Shown here in pieces: positions 43,154 to 51,755 of a stretch of 64,000 nt of DNA. Both the position numbers and the translations under genes were made by a program. The notes under the pieces were generated by a model that saw only the letters and a list, made by a program, of their open reading frames with translations, searched no databases and was not told the origin of the DNA. This DNA is from Roseovarius sp. ZX-A-9 (GTDB taxonomy: Bacteria; Pseudomonadota; Alphaproteobacteria; Rhodobacterales; Rhodobacteraceae). Numbering within the stretch: position 1 is the stretch's first letter; each line of letters opens with the position of its first letter. The stretch is from assembly GCF_028369135.1 (NCBI RefSeq), contig NZ_JAPWHW010000005.1, positions 176,501 through 240,500 of the forward strand. The letters run 5' to 3'.

Positions 43154-45900
43154 CCCTCTGGATCAGCCTGGATTTGTGGTGCCATTGTTCCGTCGAATAG
43201 CGGCAAGGTTATGCGGAAACACGCCCCTGAAAGGGGCCCCTCAACAAGTTCAAGATTGCCGTTCATCTTCTGTATGATTGCATGGCTTATATTCAGCCCA
43301 AGCCCCAGCCCGGCAGACATTGCAGCGCCGCTTTTATGATGCTCAACGCGCATGAATTTGTCGAAGATATTGTCGTGATATTCTTTTGAAATTCCCGGCC
43401 CATTGTCAGCGATATCAACGACATAACTTCCCCCTTCAACGCGCGAGTTCACCTGAACCACGGGGTCGCTGGCGTCATTATGTGAAATCGCATTGGCAAT
43501 GATATTGATGAACACCTGACAAAGCCTGTCCGAATCCCCCAACACCTTGGGGTGTTCGGCAAGCGAGATGTGCTTGACACTGATCAGACGCTGCTGCGCC
43601 AAAGCTTCACAGACATTAAACGCCCTGTCCAACACCTCCTCGGCGTTTATCGGGCGATTTTCCCAGCTTCCCTCGCCATGCTCCAGCGCACTCATATCCA
43701 GAATACCGTCCAACAGCCGGGTCAAACGAACGCTTTCCTGATGGATTGTCCCGACAAAGCGCCTGCGTCTGTCCTCATCCAGATCCTGTCGCTGAAGCAG
43801 AATCTGGGAAATGGAACGGATCGAGGTCATGGGCGTGCGGACCTCGTGGCTGACCTGCCCCAGAAAATCGTCCTTTTGCTGGTGAAGCTCATGCAACTGC
43901 GTATTCGCTTCTCGCAATTGCTGGGCCGTCAGGCGAAGCTCCTTCGAGGTCTCCTCCAACTCGTGAGAATACTCGATCACCTGCTGGGTTTCGTCCGCAA
44001 TTCGCATCATCTCTTCCAGTGAAATGGCGTCGCCGGCGACCACCTTGGACAACAAGATATGCGCAGACGCCGCACCGATTGAACTGGCAAGCTCGCGTTC
44101 CAGCCGCGCGATGAAATCCGAACTCACCGCAACATCCAGCACCTGCTCACCCCGCCGGATATCAGCCGCATCGAAAAACTCTTTGGCTCGGTGCCAGCCC
44201 ATCACCCGTTCAGCGACAAAAAAAATCTCATCCGCGGTGGCGGAACTACGGATCGCACGTCGCCGCGCACCCTGAGCCGAGCGGAAGATATCCACAAAAA
44301 GCTTGGCTTGAATACTCTCCAGCGTGCTTTGCCGCGAAACCAGCGAGACAAACACCAACGCCACCGTGTTGAAAAACAGGCTCCAGAACACTGAATGAAC
44401 CAGCGGGTCCAGCCCCTCCATCCCGAACATCGCCTCTGGACGCAGAAACGAAATGCCCCAAGGCCCCTCTGCGATCAGCCTCGAAACTGTCGCCGATGTC
44501 GTTTCGAAACTGGGCAGGAACAGCGTCCAAAGCCAGACCATCGCCCCAATCAGGGTTCCCGAAAGCGCACCCTTCATATTCGCCTGCCGCCAGTAGAGCG
44601 CGGCAATCAACGCGGGCAGAAATTGCGCCACCCCGGCAAAAGAGATCAAGCCGATAGGCGCAAGCGCACCGCTGTCGCCGGTCATCCAGAAATACAAAAA
44701 CCCCAGGAACAGGATCACCGCGATAGAAATCCGGCGACTGCGCAGCAAAAGTCGTGCGATGCCCTGATCGCCGGTATCCGCCAAGTGGTTTGTCCGGCTC
44801 AGCGCCAGTGGCAGGACGATGTGGTTCGACACCATGATCGACAGCGCGATAGAGGCGATGATGATCATCGACGTCGCGGAAGAAAATCCGCCGATGAACG
44901 CAAACAGCGCCAGCCCGTCCTGCCCTGCGGCCATCGGCAAGGTCAGAACAAACATATCTGGATTGGACCCGGCCGGCATGCTGGCCAAACCATAAAGCGC
45001 GATCGGCAAGGTAAAGATGCTCATCAACAGCAGGTAGGCCGGGAACGCCCATCCCGCGGTGCGCAGATGGTTCGCGTTGGAATTTTCCACCACGGTGATC
45101 TGAAATTGGCGCGGCAGGCAAATGATTGCACTGGCCGACAGAACCAGGACAGCCACCCACCGACTGCCAAAGGGTTGGCGCTCATGGATGTCAAAACCGG
45201 CTTCTACGGCGCGCTCATATACATCCGCCAGCCCGCCACCCAACCCAAACACTACAAACAACCCGACCGCAATAAGCGCCAGAAGCTTGACCACGGCCTC
45301 AAATGCGATGGCGGCAACAACGCCCAAATGCTGTTCGCGCGCATCCACGTTACGCGTGCCAAAAAGGATGGTGAACAACGCCATGCCAATCGCCGCGCCC
45401 AGCGCCAGGCTGACATCGTCAAGGCCCGCCAGGTGATCGCCCTGCCCCCGCGCACTCGAAACTGTCTGGATCGACGTGGCTATCGCCTTGAGTTGCAGCG
45501 CGATGTAGGGCGTGATCGTCACCATCGCGATCAATGTCACCAGTACCGCAAGTGCGCTCGATTTACCAAAGCGCGACGACAACAGGTCTGCGATTGAAGT
45601 GATGCCTTGCGAATGGCAGACCCAAACAAGTTTGCGCAGGATGAACCACCACCCAACAAACACCAACGTCGGCCCCATGTAGATTGCGACGAACTCCAGC
45701 CCGTCGCGGGCCGCCGTCCCGACGGCACCGTAGAATGTCCAGCTGGTGCAATAGACCGAAATCGACAGCGTGTAGACCATGGGCGAGCGCAGAAATCCCG
45801 CCTTGCCACGGCTTGCCCGAGCGTCCGACACATAGGCCAGAACGAACAACAGGCACACATACGCCACGGCCGTTAGAATGACGAAATCCGGCGACAGCAT
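43150..45900 (-). CDS. Hybrid SLC5-family transporter/sensor histidine kinase (CbrA/CrbS-like)
   Basis: A 916-residue membrane protein. The first about 500 residues form 12-13 helices of the sodium:solute symporter fold. Then come a linker and coiled coil and a histidine kinase core: H-box VSHEVRTPMTSIRS, N-box FINIIANAISHND, and ATP-lid DNGPGI and GLGLGLN. CbrA and CrbS of gammaproteobacteria have this architecture and control amino acid or acetate use. The ATG overlaps the stop of the small membrane protein gene (TAATG). Its partner is the receiver-only protein encoded upstream. Confidence 0.9.
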   Translation of the reverse strand: MLSPDFVILTAVAYVCLLFVLAYVSDARASRGKAGFLRSPMVYTLSISVYCTSWTFYGAVGTAARDGLEFVAIYMGPTLVFVGWWFILRKLVWVCHSQGITSIADLLSSRFGKSSALAVLVTLIAMVTITPYIALQLKAIATSIQTVSSARGQGDHLAGLDDVSLALGAAIGMALFTILFGTRNVDAREQHLGVVAAIAFEAVVKLLALIAVGLFVVFGLGGGLADVYERAVEAGFDIHERQPFGSRWVAVLVLSASAIICLPRQFQITVVENSNANHLRTAGWAFPAYLLLMSIFTLPIALYGLASMPAGSNPDMFVLTLPMAAGQDGLALFAFIGGFSSATSMIIIASIALSIMVSNHIVLPLALSRTNHLADTGDQGIARLLLRSRRISIAVILFLGFLYFWMTGDSGALAPIGLISFAGVAQFLPALIAALYWRQANMKGALSGTLIGAMVWLWTLFLPSFETTSATVSRLIAEGPWGISFLRPEAMFGMEGLDPLVHSVFWSLFFNTVALVFVSLVSRQSTLESIQAKLFVDIFRSAQGARRRAIRSSATADEIFFVAERVMGWHRAKEFFDAADIRRGEQVLDVAVSSDFIARLERELASSIGAASAHILLSKVVAGDAISLEEMMRIADETQQVIEYSHELEETSKELRLTAQQLREANTQLHELHQQKDDFLGQVSHEVRTPMTSIRSISQILLQRQDLDEDRRRRFVGTIHQESVRLTRLLDGILDMSALEHGEGSWENRPINAEEVLDRAFNVCEALAQQRLISVKHISLAEHPKVLGDSDRLCQVFINIIANAISHNDASDPVVQVNSRVEGGSYVVDIADNGPGISKEYHDNIFDKFMRVEHHKSGAAMSAGLGLGLNISHAIIQKMNGNLELVEGPLSGACFRITLPLFDGTMAPQIQADPEG

Positions 45901-46172
45901 TAAATATCTTCTTTTTCCGGTTTATCCGTTTCCTCCGCCGGATCGACCTCGTGTGGCAGGTAGCGCGACAGGAATGCTCCAGCGACAACCAATACGGTCC
46001 AGATCGTGAAAAGATAAACAACCTCCAGCGGGATCCCGAAAAGCAATTCGCCGATCGTAAACAGATTCAGAAATGGCGGAAAAAGAAGCAATGCAGCAAA
46101 AACCGGAATGGCAAAAGCCGCATCGCGCCAACGCCGATGTTTGTCCGTGCGCGCAAAGTCCCGGCGCGACAC
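45900..46172 (-). CDS. Small two-helix membrane protein between response regulator and SLC5 kinase
   Basis: A 90-residue membrane protein with a basic N-terminus and two hydrophobic segments (FAIPVFAALLLFPPFLNLF and LEVVYLFTIWTVLVVAGAFLS), then an acidic tail (DPAEETDKPEKED). The start is GTG at 46172, one base after the regulator's stop, and its stop overlaps the kinase ATG. The small protein encoded before cbrA in Pseudomonas (CbrX) and the small subunit beside SLC5 symporters have similar size and position. I infer a partner or chaperone for the kinase. Confidence 0.75.
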   Translation of the reverse strand: MSRRDFARTDKHRRWRDAAFAIPVFAALLLFPPFLNLFTIGELLFGIPLEVVYLFTIWTVLVVAGAFLSRYLPHEVDPAEETDKPEKEDI

Positions 46173-46173
46173 G

Positions 46174-46551
46174 CTACGACACCGAGTTAAGTGCGAGCAG
46201 ACGGCGCACTTCTTCGATCAGTTCATCATTGTCGAACGGCTTGGTGATGAAACCGTCAGCCTTTAGATCAAGCGCCAATCCGCGGTCGCGGCTCTGCCCT
46301 CGGGCCGTCACAATCAGTACCGGGATATCGGCCAAGCGAGGCTCTCCGCGCAGAATGCGCAGAACATCCAGCCCGCTAAGCTTCGGCAGCATGATATCCA
46401 GCAACAAAAGCCTCGGCTTCTGGCGCTGCACCTCAATAAGAGCCGCTTCGCCATCCGTCACGGATGCAACCTGCCAGCCTGCCAGTTCCAGAATAAAACT
46501 GAGAGGGTCGAGAATAGCCGGCTCGTCCTCTGCGATTAAAATATCAATCAC
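46174..46551 (-). CDS. Single-domain response regulator (receiver only)
   Basis: A 125-residue CheY-like receiver with no output domain. Acidic residues are in LIAEDEPAILD, the phospho-Asp is in LLLLDIMLPKLSG, the Thr is in IVTARG and the Lys is in FITKPFDNDEL. The start is GTG at 46551 with GGGGGGAT upstream. It heads a three-gene operon with the small membrane protein and the SLC5 kinase. CbrB and CrbR have DNA-binding output domains, so this version must signal through another protein. Confidence 0.85.
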   Translation of the reverse strand: MIDILIAEDEPAILDPLSFILELAGWQVASVTDGEAALIEVQRQKPRLLLLDIMLPKLSGLDVLRILRGEPRLADIPVLIVTARGQSRDRGLALDLKADGFITKPFDNDELIEEVRRLLALNSVS

Positions 46552-46969
46552 AAGGCATCCCCCCAATGCGCTTGGTGTGATTGTATAGTAAAGCGATAAT
46601 CTGAAATTCCGCAACACTTCTCGCTCTGTCGCGTCTGGCGTGCTTTGCCACCGCACCTCAGGCAGAGCCACTGCTCGTCGAACGCGTCGAGGTCATCACC
46701 CTCGACAAACTCTTGCCAAACCTTGGCCAAATGGATGCGACATCCTGCGCAAAGCCGAACGGCGACAGAGCCGGCCGACGCATGCCTAAAAGCGCGGCCC
46801 GAGGTTCTCCATCAGATTCTTGGTCAGCTTGCCAAACAGGGCCATTCGAAAAGTACAACATTCCACACCCCTCGCAGCAAGCCCTGCATAAACGCAATAG
46901 AGCGTACTTCCGAAAAAACGGAAAGATGGCGGCGTAGAGCATACATGCGATGGGTTCTGTGGGTAGCCG
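46552..46969. other. Gap without a recognised gene
   Basis: These 418 bases hold short open frames on both strands but none I can assign to a family. On the minus strand one frame reads HLAKVWQEFVEGDDLD with a later CLRCGG, which could be a remnant of a small Cys-containing protein. The region should include the promoter of the response-regulator operon. I see no insertion-sequence ends. Confidence 0.4.
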
Positions 46970-47329
46970 TCAGTCAGACAGCGCGCGTTCGGCGATTTCG
47001 AAGGCGTCGAACGCGGCCGGGAAACCACAATAGGGAATTGTATGAACCAAGGTTTCCCGGATTTCCTCGACGGTAGCGCCATTTGTAACGGCAGCTTTGA
47101 CGTGGGCCTCTAATGCGTGACCGCGGTTCAGGGCCGCCAGCAACGCAACCGTGAGCAAGCTGCGGTCGCGACGTGACAGTCCCTCACGAGACCAAACATC
47201 GCCAAAGCAGTTGTCAGTGACCAGCTCCTGAAGCGGTCGACTGAAATCAGTCGCATTGGCAAATTGGCGATCTACGAACTCTTCGCCAAGGATCTCTTTT
47301 CTTGTTTCCAAACCTTTTTCGAAGCTCAT
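46970..47329 (-). CDS. Carboxymuconolactone decarboxylase family protein
   Basis: A 119-residue alpha-helical protein of the CMD/AhpD-like superfamily. The typical segments are LSRRDRSLLTVALLAALNRG, HALEAHVKAAVTNGATVEEIRETLVHTIPYCGFP and AFDAFEIAERAL. The sequence resembles PcaC-like decarboxylases more than AhpD and has no CxxC. It lies just after the ProW-type permease gene (11 bp) in the same direction and is probably co-transcribed with the betaine island, where its substrate is unknown. Confidence 0.82.
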   Translation of the reverse strand: MSFEKGLETRKEILGEEFVDRQFANATDFSRPLQELVTDNCFGDVWSREGLSRRDRSLLTVALLAALNRGHALEAHVKAAVTNGATVEEIRETLVHTIPYCGFPAAFDAFEIAERALSD

Positions 47330-47340
47330 TGAGGTATTTC

Positions 47341-48273
47341 CTACTCAGAATGTTTTTTGTTGATGACCAATTTGCGAACCAGGCCAATCGGCCCGGCCTC
47401 ATGCCATTTCAGGTGATTTCGGGATCGCGCGTCCTGTGCAAAGCCCTGTGAAACACGGTCGATAGCAATCGCCAGCAGCACAATCCCCAACCCGCCCACA
47501 GTGGCGAGCCCCACATCCAGCCGTCCAATGCCGCGCAAAACCATTTGGCCCAGCCCGGTGACAGAGATCATGGATGCAACCACGACCATGGACAAAGACA
47601 TCATGATCGTCTGGTTCACACCCGCCATGATCGATGGCATGGCCAATGGGAATTCGATCTTGCGCAACAATTCCCCGCGTGATGCGCCGAACGCCAGTGC
47701 GGCCTCTGTCAGGTCTTTGGGTACCTGCCGGATGCCGAGATTGGTCAACCGGACGACAGGCGGCAATGCGTAGACAATTGTGACAATGACGCCGGGCACG
47801 TTGCCGATCCCGAACAGCATGACAACCGGCACCAGATACACGAACGAAGGGATGGTCTGCATCAGATCCAAAACGGGGCGAAGCCATTTATCGAATGTGT
47901 TGCTGCGTGCGGATGCGACACCCAGTGGGATTCCGACAGCCGAACAGTACAAGATCGAGGTGAGCACGATTGCCAACGTGGTCATTGCTTCTTCCCACGC
48001 GCCGATCAGGCCAATGGTGGTAAAGCAGGCCAGCGCGATTGCCATCACGCGTACGCCCGCGATCTGCCACGCAAACAATGTAAACACCACCAACAGAAGC
48101 AATGGCGGCGCTTGGGTCAACAAACCTTCCAATCCGCCCAGTACAAAATCGACTGGTTCGCGCAACGCCTGAAACAGCCAGCGAAAGTTGGTGACCAATA
48201 GCTGCAGTACATACTCTGTCCAGTCGCCAATCGGGATGCGCAGATGTTCGAACGGGTCTTTGATGAATTCCAC
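47341..48273 (-). CDS. proW: Glycine betaine/proline ABC transporter permease (ProW type)
   Basis: A 310-residue inner-membrane permease. The N-terminal cytoplasmic/first-helix part IPIGDWTEYVLQLLVTNF is typical of ProW. The EAA coupling motif lies in EAALAFGASRGELLRKIEFPLAMPSIMAG, and the conserved helix LDLMQTIPSFVYLVPVVMLFG precedes it. I chose GTG at 48273, preceded by AAAGGGGA. It imports quaternary ammonium compounds with ProV and ProX and follows proV by 13 bp. Confidence 0.92.
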   Translation of the reverse strand: MEFIKDPFEHLRIPIGDWTEYVLQLLVTNFRWLFQALREPVDFVLGGLEGLLTQAPPLLLLVVFTLFAWQIAGVRVMAIALACFTTIGLIGAWEEAMTTLAIVLTSILYCSAVGIPLGVASARSNTFDKWLRPVLDLMQTIPSFVYLVPVVMLFGIGNVPGVIVTIVYALPPVVRLTNLGIRQVPKDLTEAALAFGASRGELLRKIEFPLAMPSIMAGVNQTIMMSLSMVVVASMISVTGLGQMVLRGIGRLDVGLATVGGLGIVLLAIAIDRVSQGFAQDARSRNHLKWHEAGPIGLVRKLVINKKHSE

Positions 48274-48286
48274 TTTGGTGTCCCCT

Positions 48287-49354
48287 TTAACCGGCGCGTG
48301 ACGGCACGGTGATGCCTTCAAGCAAATCTCTGCTGGTGATCACGCCAACTGTCTTGCCGTCATCGACCACACGAACAGGCGTGTCCGCATCAAGCGCCAC
48401 CTGGATGATGCCGTTCAACTTGGTTTCGGGATCCACACTCGTCAGCGCGTCAAACGCGGCGTCGTCGATGGGGTTGGCCGCGCGGAAAGATGCCACAGGT
48501 TGCATGACCGATTTCGCGCTCAGCACCTGAAGCTTTGCCCCACCTTCGACGAACCGTGCGACGTAGTCATTTGCGGGTGACATGACGATTTCTTCTGGCG
48601 TGCCGATCTGGATAATGACGCCGTCATTCATGATCGCGATCCGGTCGCCAATGCGGACGGCCTCTTCCAGGTCGTGGGTGATGAAAATCGTGGTCTTCTT
48701 GACCGAGCGGGACAGCTCCAGAAACTGGTCCTGCAGTTGCCGGCGGATCAGCGGGTCCAGCGCCGAGAACGGCTCATCCATGAGCAGAATTGATGGGTTT
48801 CCAGCGATAGCGCGTGCAATACCGACGCGCTGCTGCATGCCGCCAGACAGCTCATCTGGGTAACGATCCGCCCACGCGACGAGACCCATCATCTCCAGCG
48901 TCTCAAGGGCGATCTTGCGTCGCTCTTTCGGTCCAATTCCCTGAACCTCCAGACCGAACGCGATGTTATCTATCAGGCTCCTGTGCGGCCAAAGCGACAT
49001 ATGCTGAAACACCATGCCGATTGTCGTGGCGCGCAGTTCGCGCAGCCTGCGCTCATCAAATTTGTTGATGTCCTCGCCATGGATAAAGACACTGCCAAGG
49101 CTGGGCTTGATCAGGCGATTGATATGGCGCACGAGCGTGGACTTTCCGCTGCCCGACAGCCCCATGATGCAAAATATTTCACCGGCTGCAACCTCAAAGG
49201 TCGCATCCGCTACTCCGACGACACACCCGAACCTGTCAAAAACCTCTTCCTTGGAAAGTCCGTCATCGACGATATGCTTCAGGGCTTCTTTCTCCGCTGT
49301 GCCAAATACCTTCCAAAGGTTTGAACATGCGACCGGTGGCGTTGATGCTGCCAA
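48287..49354 (-). CDS. proV: Glycine betaine/proline ABC transporter ATP-binding protein (ProV type)
   Basis: A 355-residue ABC ATPase with the ProV N-terminal extension (CSNLWKVFG). Walker A is MGLSGSGKSTLVRH, the signature is LSGGMQQRVGIARAI, Walker B is LLMDEPFSALDP and the switch is FITHDLEEA. A C-terminal CBS-like regulatory region follows (from about residue 265, TSVDPETKLNGII and VGVITSRDLLEG). It energises uptake and may sense ionic strength. It is first in the order proV-proW after proX. Confidence 0.92.
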   Translation of the reverse strand: MAASTPPVACSNLWKVFGTAEKEALKHIVDDGLSKEEVFDRFGCVVGVADATFEVAAGEIFCIMGLSGSGKSTLVRHINRLIKPSLGSVFIHGEDINKFDERRLRELRATTIGMVFQHMSLWPHRSLIDNIAFGLEVQGIGPKERRKIALETLEMMGLVAWADRYPDELSGGMQQRVGIARAIAGNPSILLMDEPFSALDPLIRRQLQDQFLELSRSVKKTTIFITHDLEEAVRIGDRIAIMNDGVIIQIGTPEEIVMSPANDYVARFVEGGAKLQVLSAKSVMQPVASFRAANPIDDAAFDALTSVDPETKLNGIIQVALDADTPVRVVDDGKTVGVITSRDLLEGITVPSRAG

Positions 49355-49446
49355 AATGCTCTCCTTGTCACTCTGGGCAACATTCCAGCGCTATCAGTAT
49401 TTCTCTGACGACGGCTGGAATGCTGTTGTGAAGCTGATCTGTTTTT

Positions 49447-50442
49447 TTATTCGGCGGCAGCACGTGCCGCATCGAGCCATTCGTCGAATGTGGCTCTGTT
49501 CGCGGCAATCCAGTCTGACGCGTGACGCTGCAGATCCTCTGGGCTTTTCTCACCTTCGCGGATTTTCAACATGATCACGTTGATATCTTCGATCGGGATG
49601 CTGGCCACTTCGAATAGCTTGGCAGCGGCGGGATTGGCGTCGACGAACTCTTTGTTTGCAACGATTTGCACCGTATTGATCGCAAAACCGAGGTCTCTGC
49701 CATCCGGGAGCTTGGAGGCCGCTTCTGATCCATCGGGGGCGGAATAATAGGGCACTTCCAGCCAACGGCTGTCTTTACCGGGCACGAGCACACCACTCAC
49801 CCATTGCGGAGTCCATGTGTAATAGAAAATCGGCGCGCCTTCGTCAAAACGGGCCAGCGTGTTCGCGATAAGCGCGAAATACGACCCTTGGTCGTGATTC
49901 ACAAAATCGCGCAACCCGTATTCGTCCAGATGGTGCTCGATGACCTTTTCACAGCCCCAACCGGGATTGCACCCCGTCAGATTTGCCTTGCCATCTCCAT
50001 CTGTGTCGAACAGCGCGGCAATCTCAGGCTTCGAGAGGTCCGACAGGCTTGTGATGTCGTATTTCTGGGCCGTTGCCTCGTCAATCAGGTAGCCCTGCAA
50101 AGCGCCTGTTGTCAGCGCCCCGATCGGGACTGCGGCGTCACCGGCGCGTGCCAGAGATTCTTCGTGCAACGGGTTCCAGTAGCCTGCTGTGAAATCCGCG
50201 TCCCCGTTGCCAATGGCGACATACATGATTGCCGGCGTCGCTTCGCTATAGTCAGCAACGTCGTAGCCTAGCTCTTTCAAACCCTGAATTACGACGTTCG
50301 TGCTGACCACTGTGTTGGCGGTACTGGTGCCGATGGGGTGAACGGTAACACCTTCGCCGGGTTCAGATGACAAAACCGGCGAGGCGAATATTGTCGCGGC
50401 TGCCAAGGCCCCGCCGGCAAGAACAGATGATAATTTTTTCAC
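49447..50442 (-). CDS. proX: Glycine betaine-type ABC transporter substrate-binding protein (ProX)
   Basis: A 331-residue periplasmic binding protein. A signal peptide (ATIFASPVLSSEP) precedes a type-2 binding fold. Trp residues that could form an aromatic box for a trimethylammonium group are in GYWNPLHEE, CNPGWGCEK and YTWTPQWVSG. The spacing and motifs match ProX/OpuAC proteins for glycine betaine, proline betaine or DMSP. It heads the proX-proV-proW order and lies about 56 bp from the Rieske gene in the same direction. Confidence 0.88.
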   Translation of the reverse strand: MKKLSSVLAGGALAAATIFASPVLSSEPGEGVTVHPIGTSTANTVVSTNVVIQGLKELGYDVADYSEATPAIMYVAIGNGDADFTAGYWNPLHEESLARAGDAAVPIGALTTGALQGYLIDEATAQKYDITSLSDLSKPEIAALFDTDGDGKANLTGCNPGWGCEKVIEHHLDEYGLRDFVNHDQGSYFALIANTLARFDEGAPIFYYTWTPQWVSGVLVPGKDSRWLEVPYYSAPDGSEAASKLPDGRDLGFAINTVQIVANKEFVDANPAAAKLFEVASIPIEDINVIMLKIREGEKSPEDLQRHASDWIAANRATFDEWLDAARAAAE

Positions 50443-50498
50443 TTATGAGCTCCCTGTTGTCTTTGGGTGGCAGCCCCGCTTGACGCGGGGCCGTGATC

Positions 50499-51638
50499 TT
50501 ATTCCGCGGATAGGCCCTGAGCGACCAATTGTTGGAATTTATGCGTGGTCGTTTCGTGGAAAGGAGAAAAACGTCCACCGTCGAAGCCAGGCGAATGACG
50601 GCCAGCTTGCATCATTTCCAGGACCGGAATGTCCTCGTGTGTTACACCCTTTACGCGTTCGACCACGGCCTGACGAAGGTCTGCGTATTTTTCTTCCTTA
50701 CTTTCTTCGCCGACAAAGAAAAACTCCCATCTTTGGTGCGTCAGTTCGGGTGTGACAGGTGTGACGATCGTTACACGGTAGTGATCAGGCGTGACCGAGA
50801 GCATCAGATTGGGGAACAGGCACAGGTATTCGCCTGTCGTTGCCCGATCTTCTGGCAGGTTCTCAAACCGTGGTAGCCCGATTCCGGCATCGTCAGGCGC
50901 ATAGTTCAGGCTGAGCTGCCCCATGAACACGTCATCGACAACCAGAACGTGGTCCTCAAGGGGGGAATAGCGGTTAAGTTCGGGATGCACCTTGGGCAGG
51001 TGATAGCTTTCCAGGAAATTCTCCAGCACCAGTTTCCAGTTGGCCTTGATCTCAAAGACCATCGAGCCACCGTGGTACGTATTGGCCAGATCGAAGGGCG
51101 CCCAACGTTCCGTCAGGTTGGAAAGGTAGTCTTCCAGCGGCTTGGCGTTTTCGTTCAAGTTCACGAAAATGATATGGTTCCAAACCGTTGACCGTACTGA
51201 AATCAGGTTTTGCGGGCTTCCATCCAATGTCGGATGGGAATGGTCATCCACACCATTAAAGCGCGGTGTCGCCAGGTTGCGCCCGTCCAGCGCATAGGCC
51301 CAGGCATGATAGGGGCACGTCATTTTGTTCGCGCCCGAGCAGGCCTCTTGGACCAATGTCGCGCCACGGTGGCGGCAAACATTGTGAAATACGCGGATGG
51401 TATCAGCCTGATCTCTGACAACGGCCAAGGGCGCGCCGTGGACGTTGACCGGATAAATATCGCCGGCGTTGGGCACGTCGCTGGTGAACGCGACCGCGAC
51501 CCAGCCATCGGCAAAGAGTTTTTGGCGCTCAAGCTCGAGAATTTCTGGGGCGGCGTAGGCGGAATTTGGCAACCCTACAGCCTTCTCGACGGGTTGTAGA
51601 ACGCTGGAAACGTCAATGGTTGCTTGTGTCAGTGTCAT
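50499..51638 (-). CDS. Rieske 2Fe-2S aromatic-ring-hydroxylating-type oxygenase, probable betaine N-demethylase
   Basis: A 379-residue Rieske oxygenase alpha subunit. The Rieske site is CRHRGATLV with CPYHAWAYALDG, and the non-heme iron motif is ENFLESYHLPKVHPE. Enzymes with this layout demethylate or hydroxylate quaternary amines (glycine betaine, proline betaine, carnitine) as well as aromatics. Its neighbours here (ProXVW, dimethylglycine-dehydrogenase-like protein) favour N-demethylation. No ferredoxin reductase subunit is encoded alongside. The ATG at 51638 has GGCCACG upstream, a weak site. Confidence 0.85.
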   Translation of the reverse strand: MTLTQATIDVSSVLQPVEKAVGLPNSAYAAPEILELERQKLFADGWVAVAFTSDVPNAGDIYPVNVHGAPLAVVRDQADTIRVFHNVCRHRGATLVQEACSGANKMTCPYHAWAYALDGRNLATPRFNGVDDHSHPTLDGSPQNLISVRSTVWNHIIFVNLNENAKPLEDYLSNLTERWAPFDLANTYHGGSMVFEIKANWKLVLENFLESYHLPKVHPELNRYSPLEDHVLVVDDVFMGQLSLNYAPDDAGIGLPRFENLPEDRATTGEYLCLFPNLMLSVTPDHYRVTIVTPVTPELTHQRWEFFFVGEESKEEKYADLRQAVVERVKGVTHEDIPVLEMMQAGRHSPGFDGGRFSPFHETTTHKFQQLVAQGLSAE

Positions 51639-51699
51639 GGCGTGGCCTCGAAATTATATGCGTCGGTTAGATAACATTAGTCTCGAATTATCGATTTAA

Positions 51700-51735
51700 T
51701 TGACATTACGGGACGCATAATTACCATATTGGGAC
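51700..51735 (+). promoter_or_regulatory. Direct repeat upstream of the GlxA/AraC regulator; candidate AraC-type operator
   Basis: TTnnCATnnnGGGAC occurs at 51700-51714 and 51721-51735, exactly 21 bp apart (two helical turns), with 10 of 15 bases identical. AraC/GlxA-type activators commonly bind direct repeats of this spacing. The site is in the divergent region between the Rieske gene and the regulator, so it could serve both. Confidence 0.5.
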
Positions 51736-51755
51736 AGAATGTGAGGGGTGCACCG

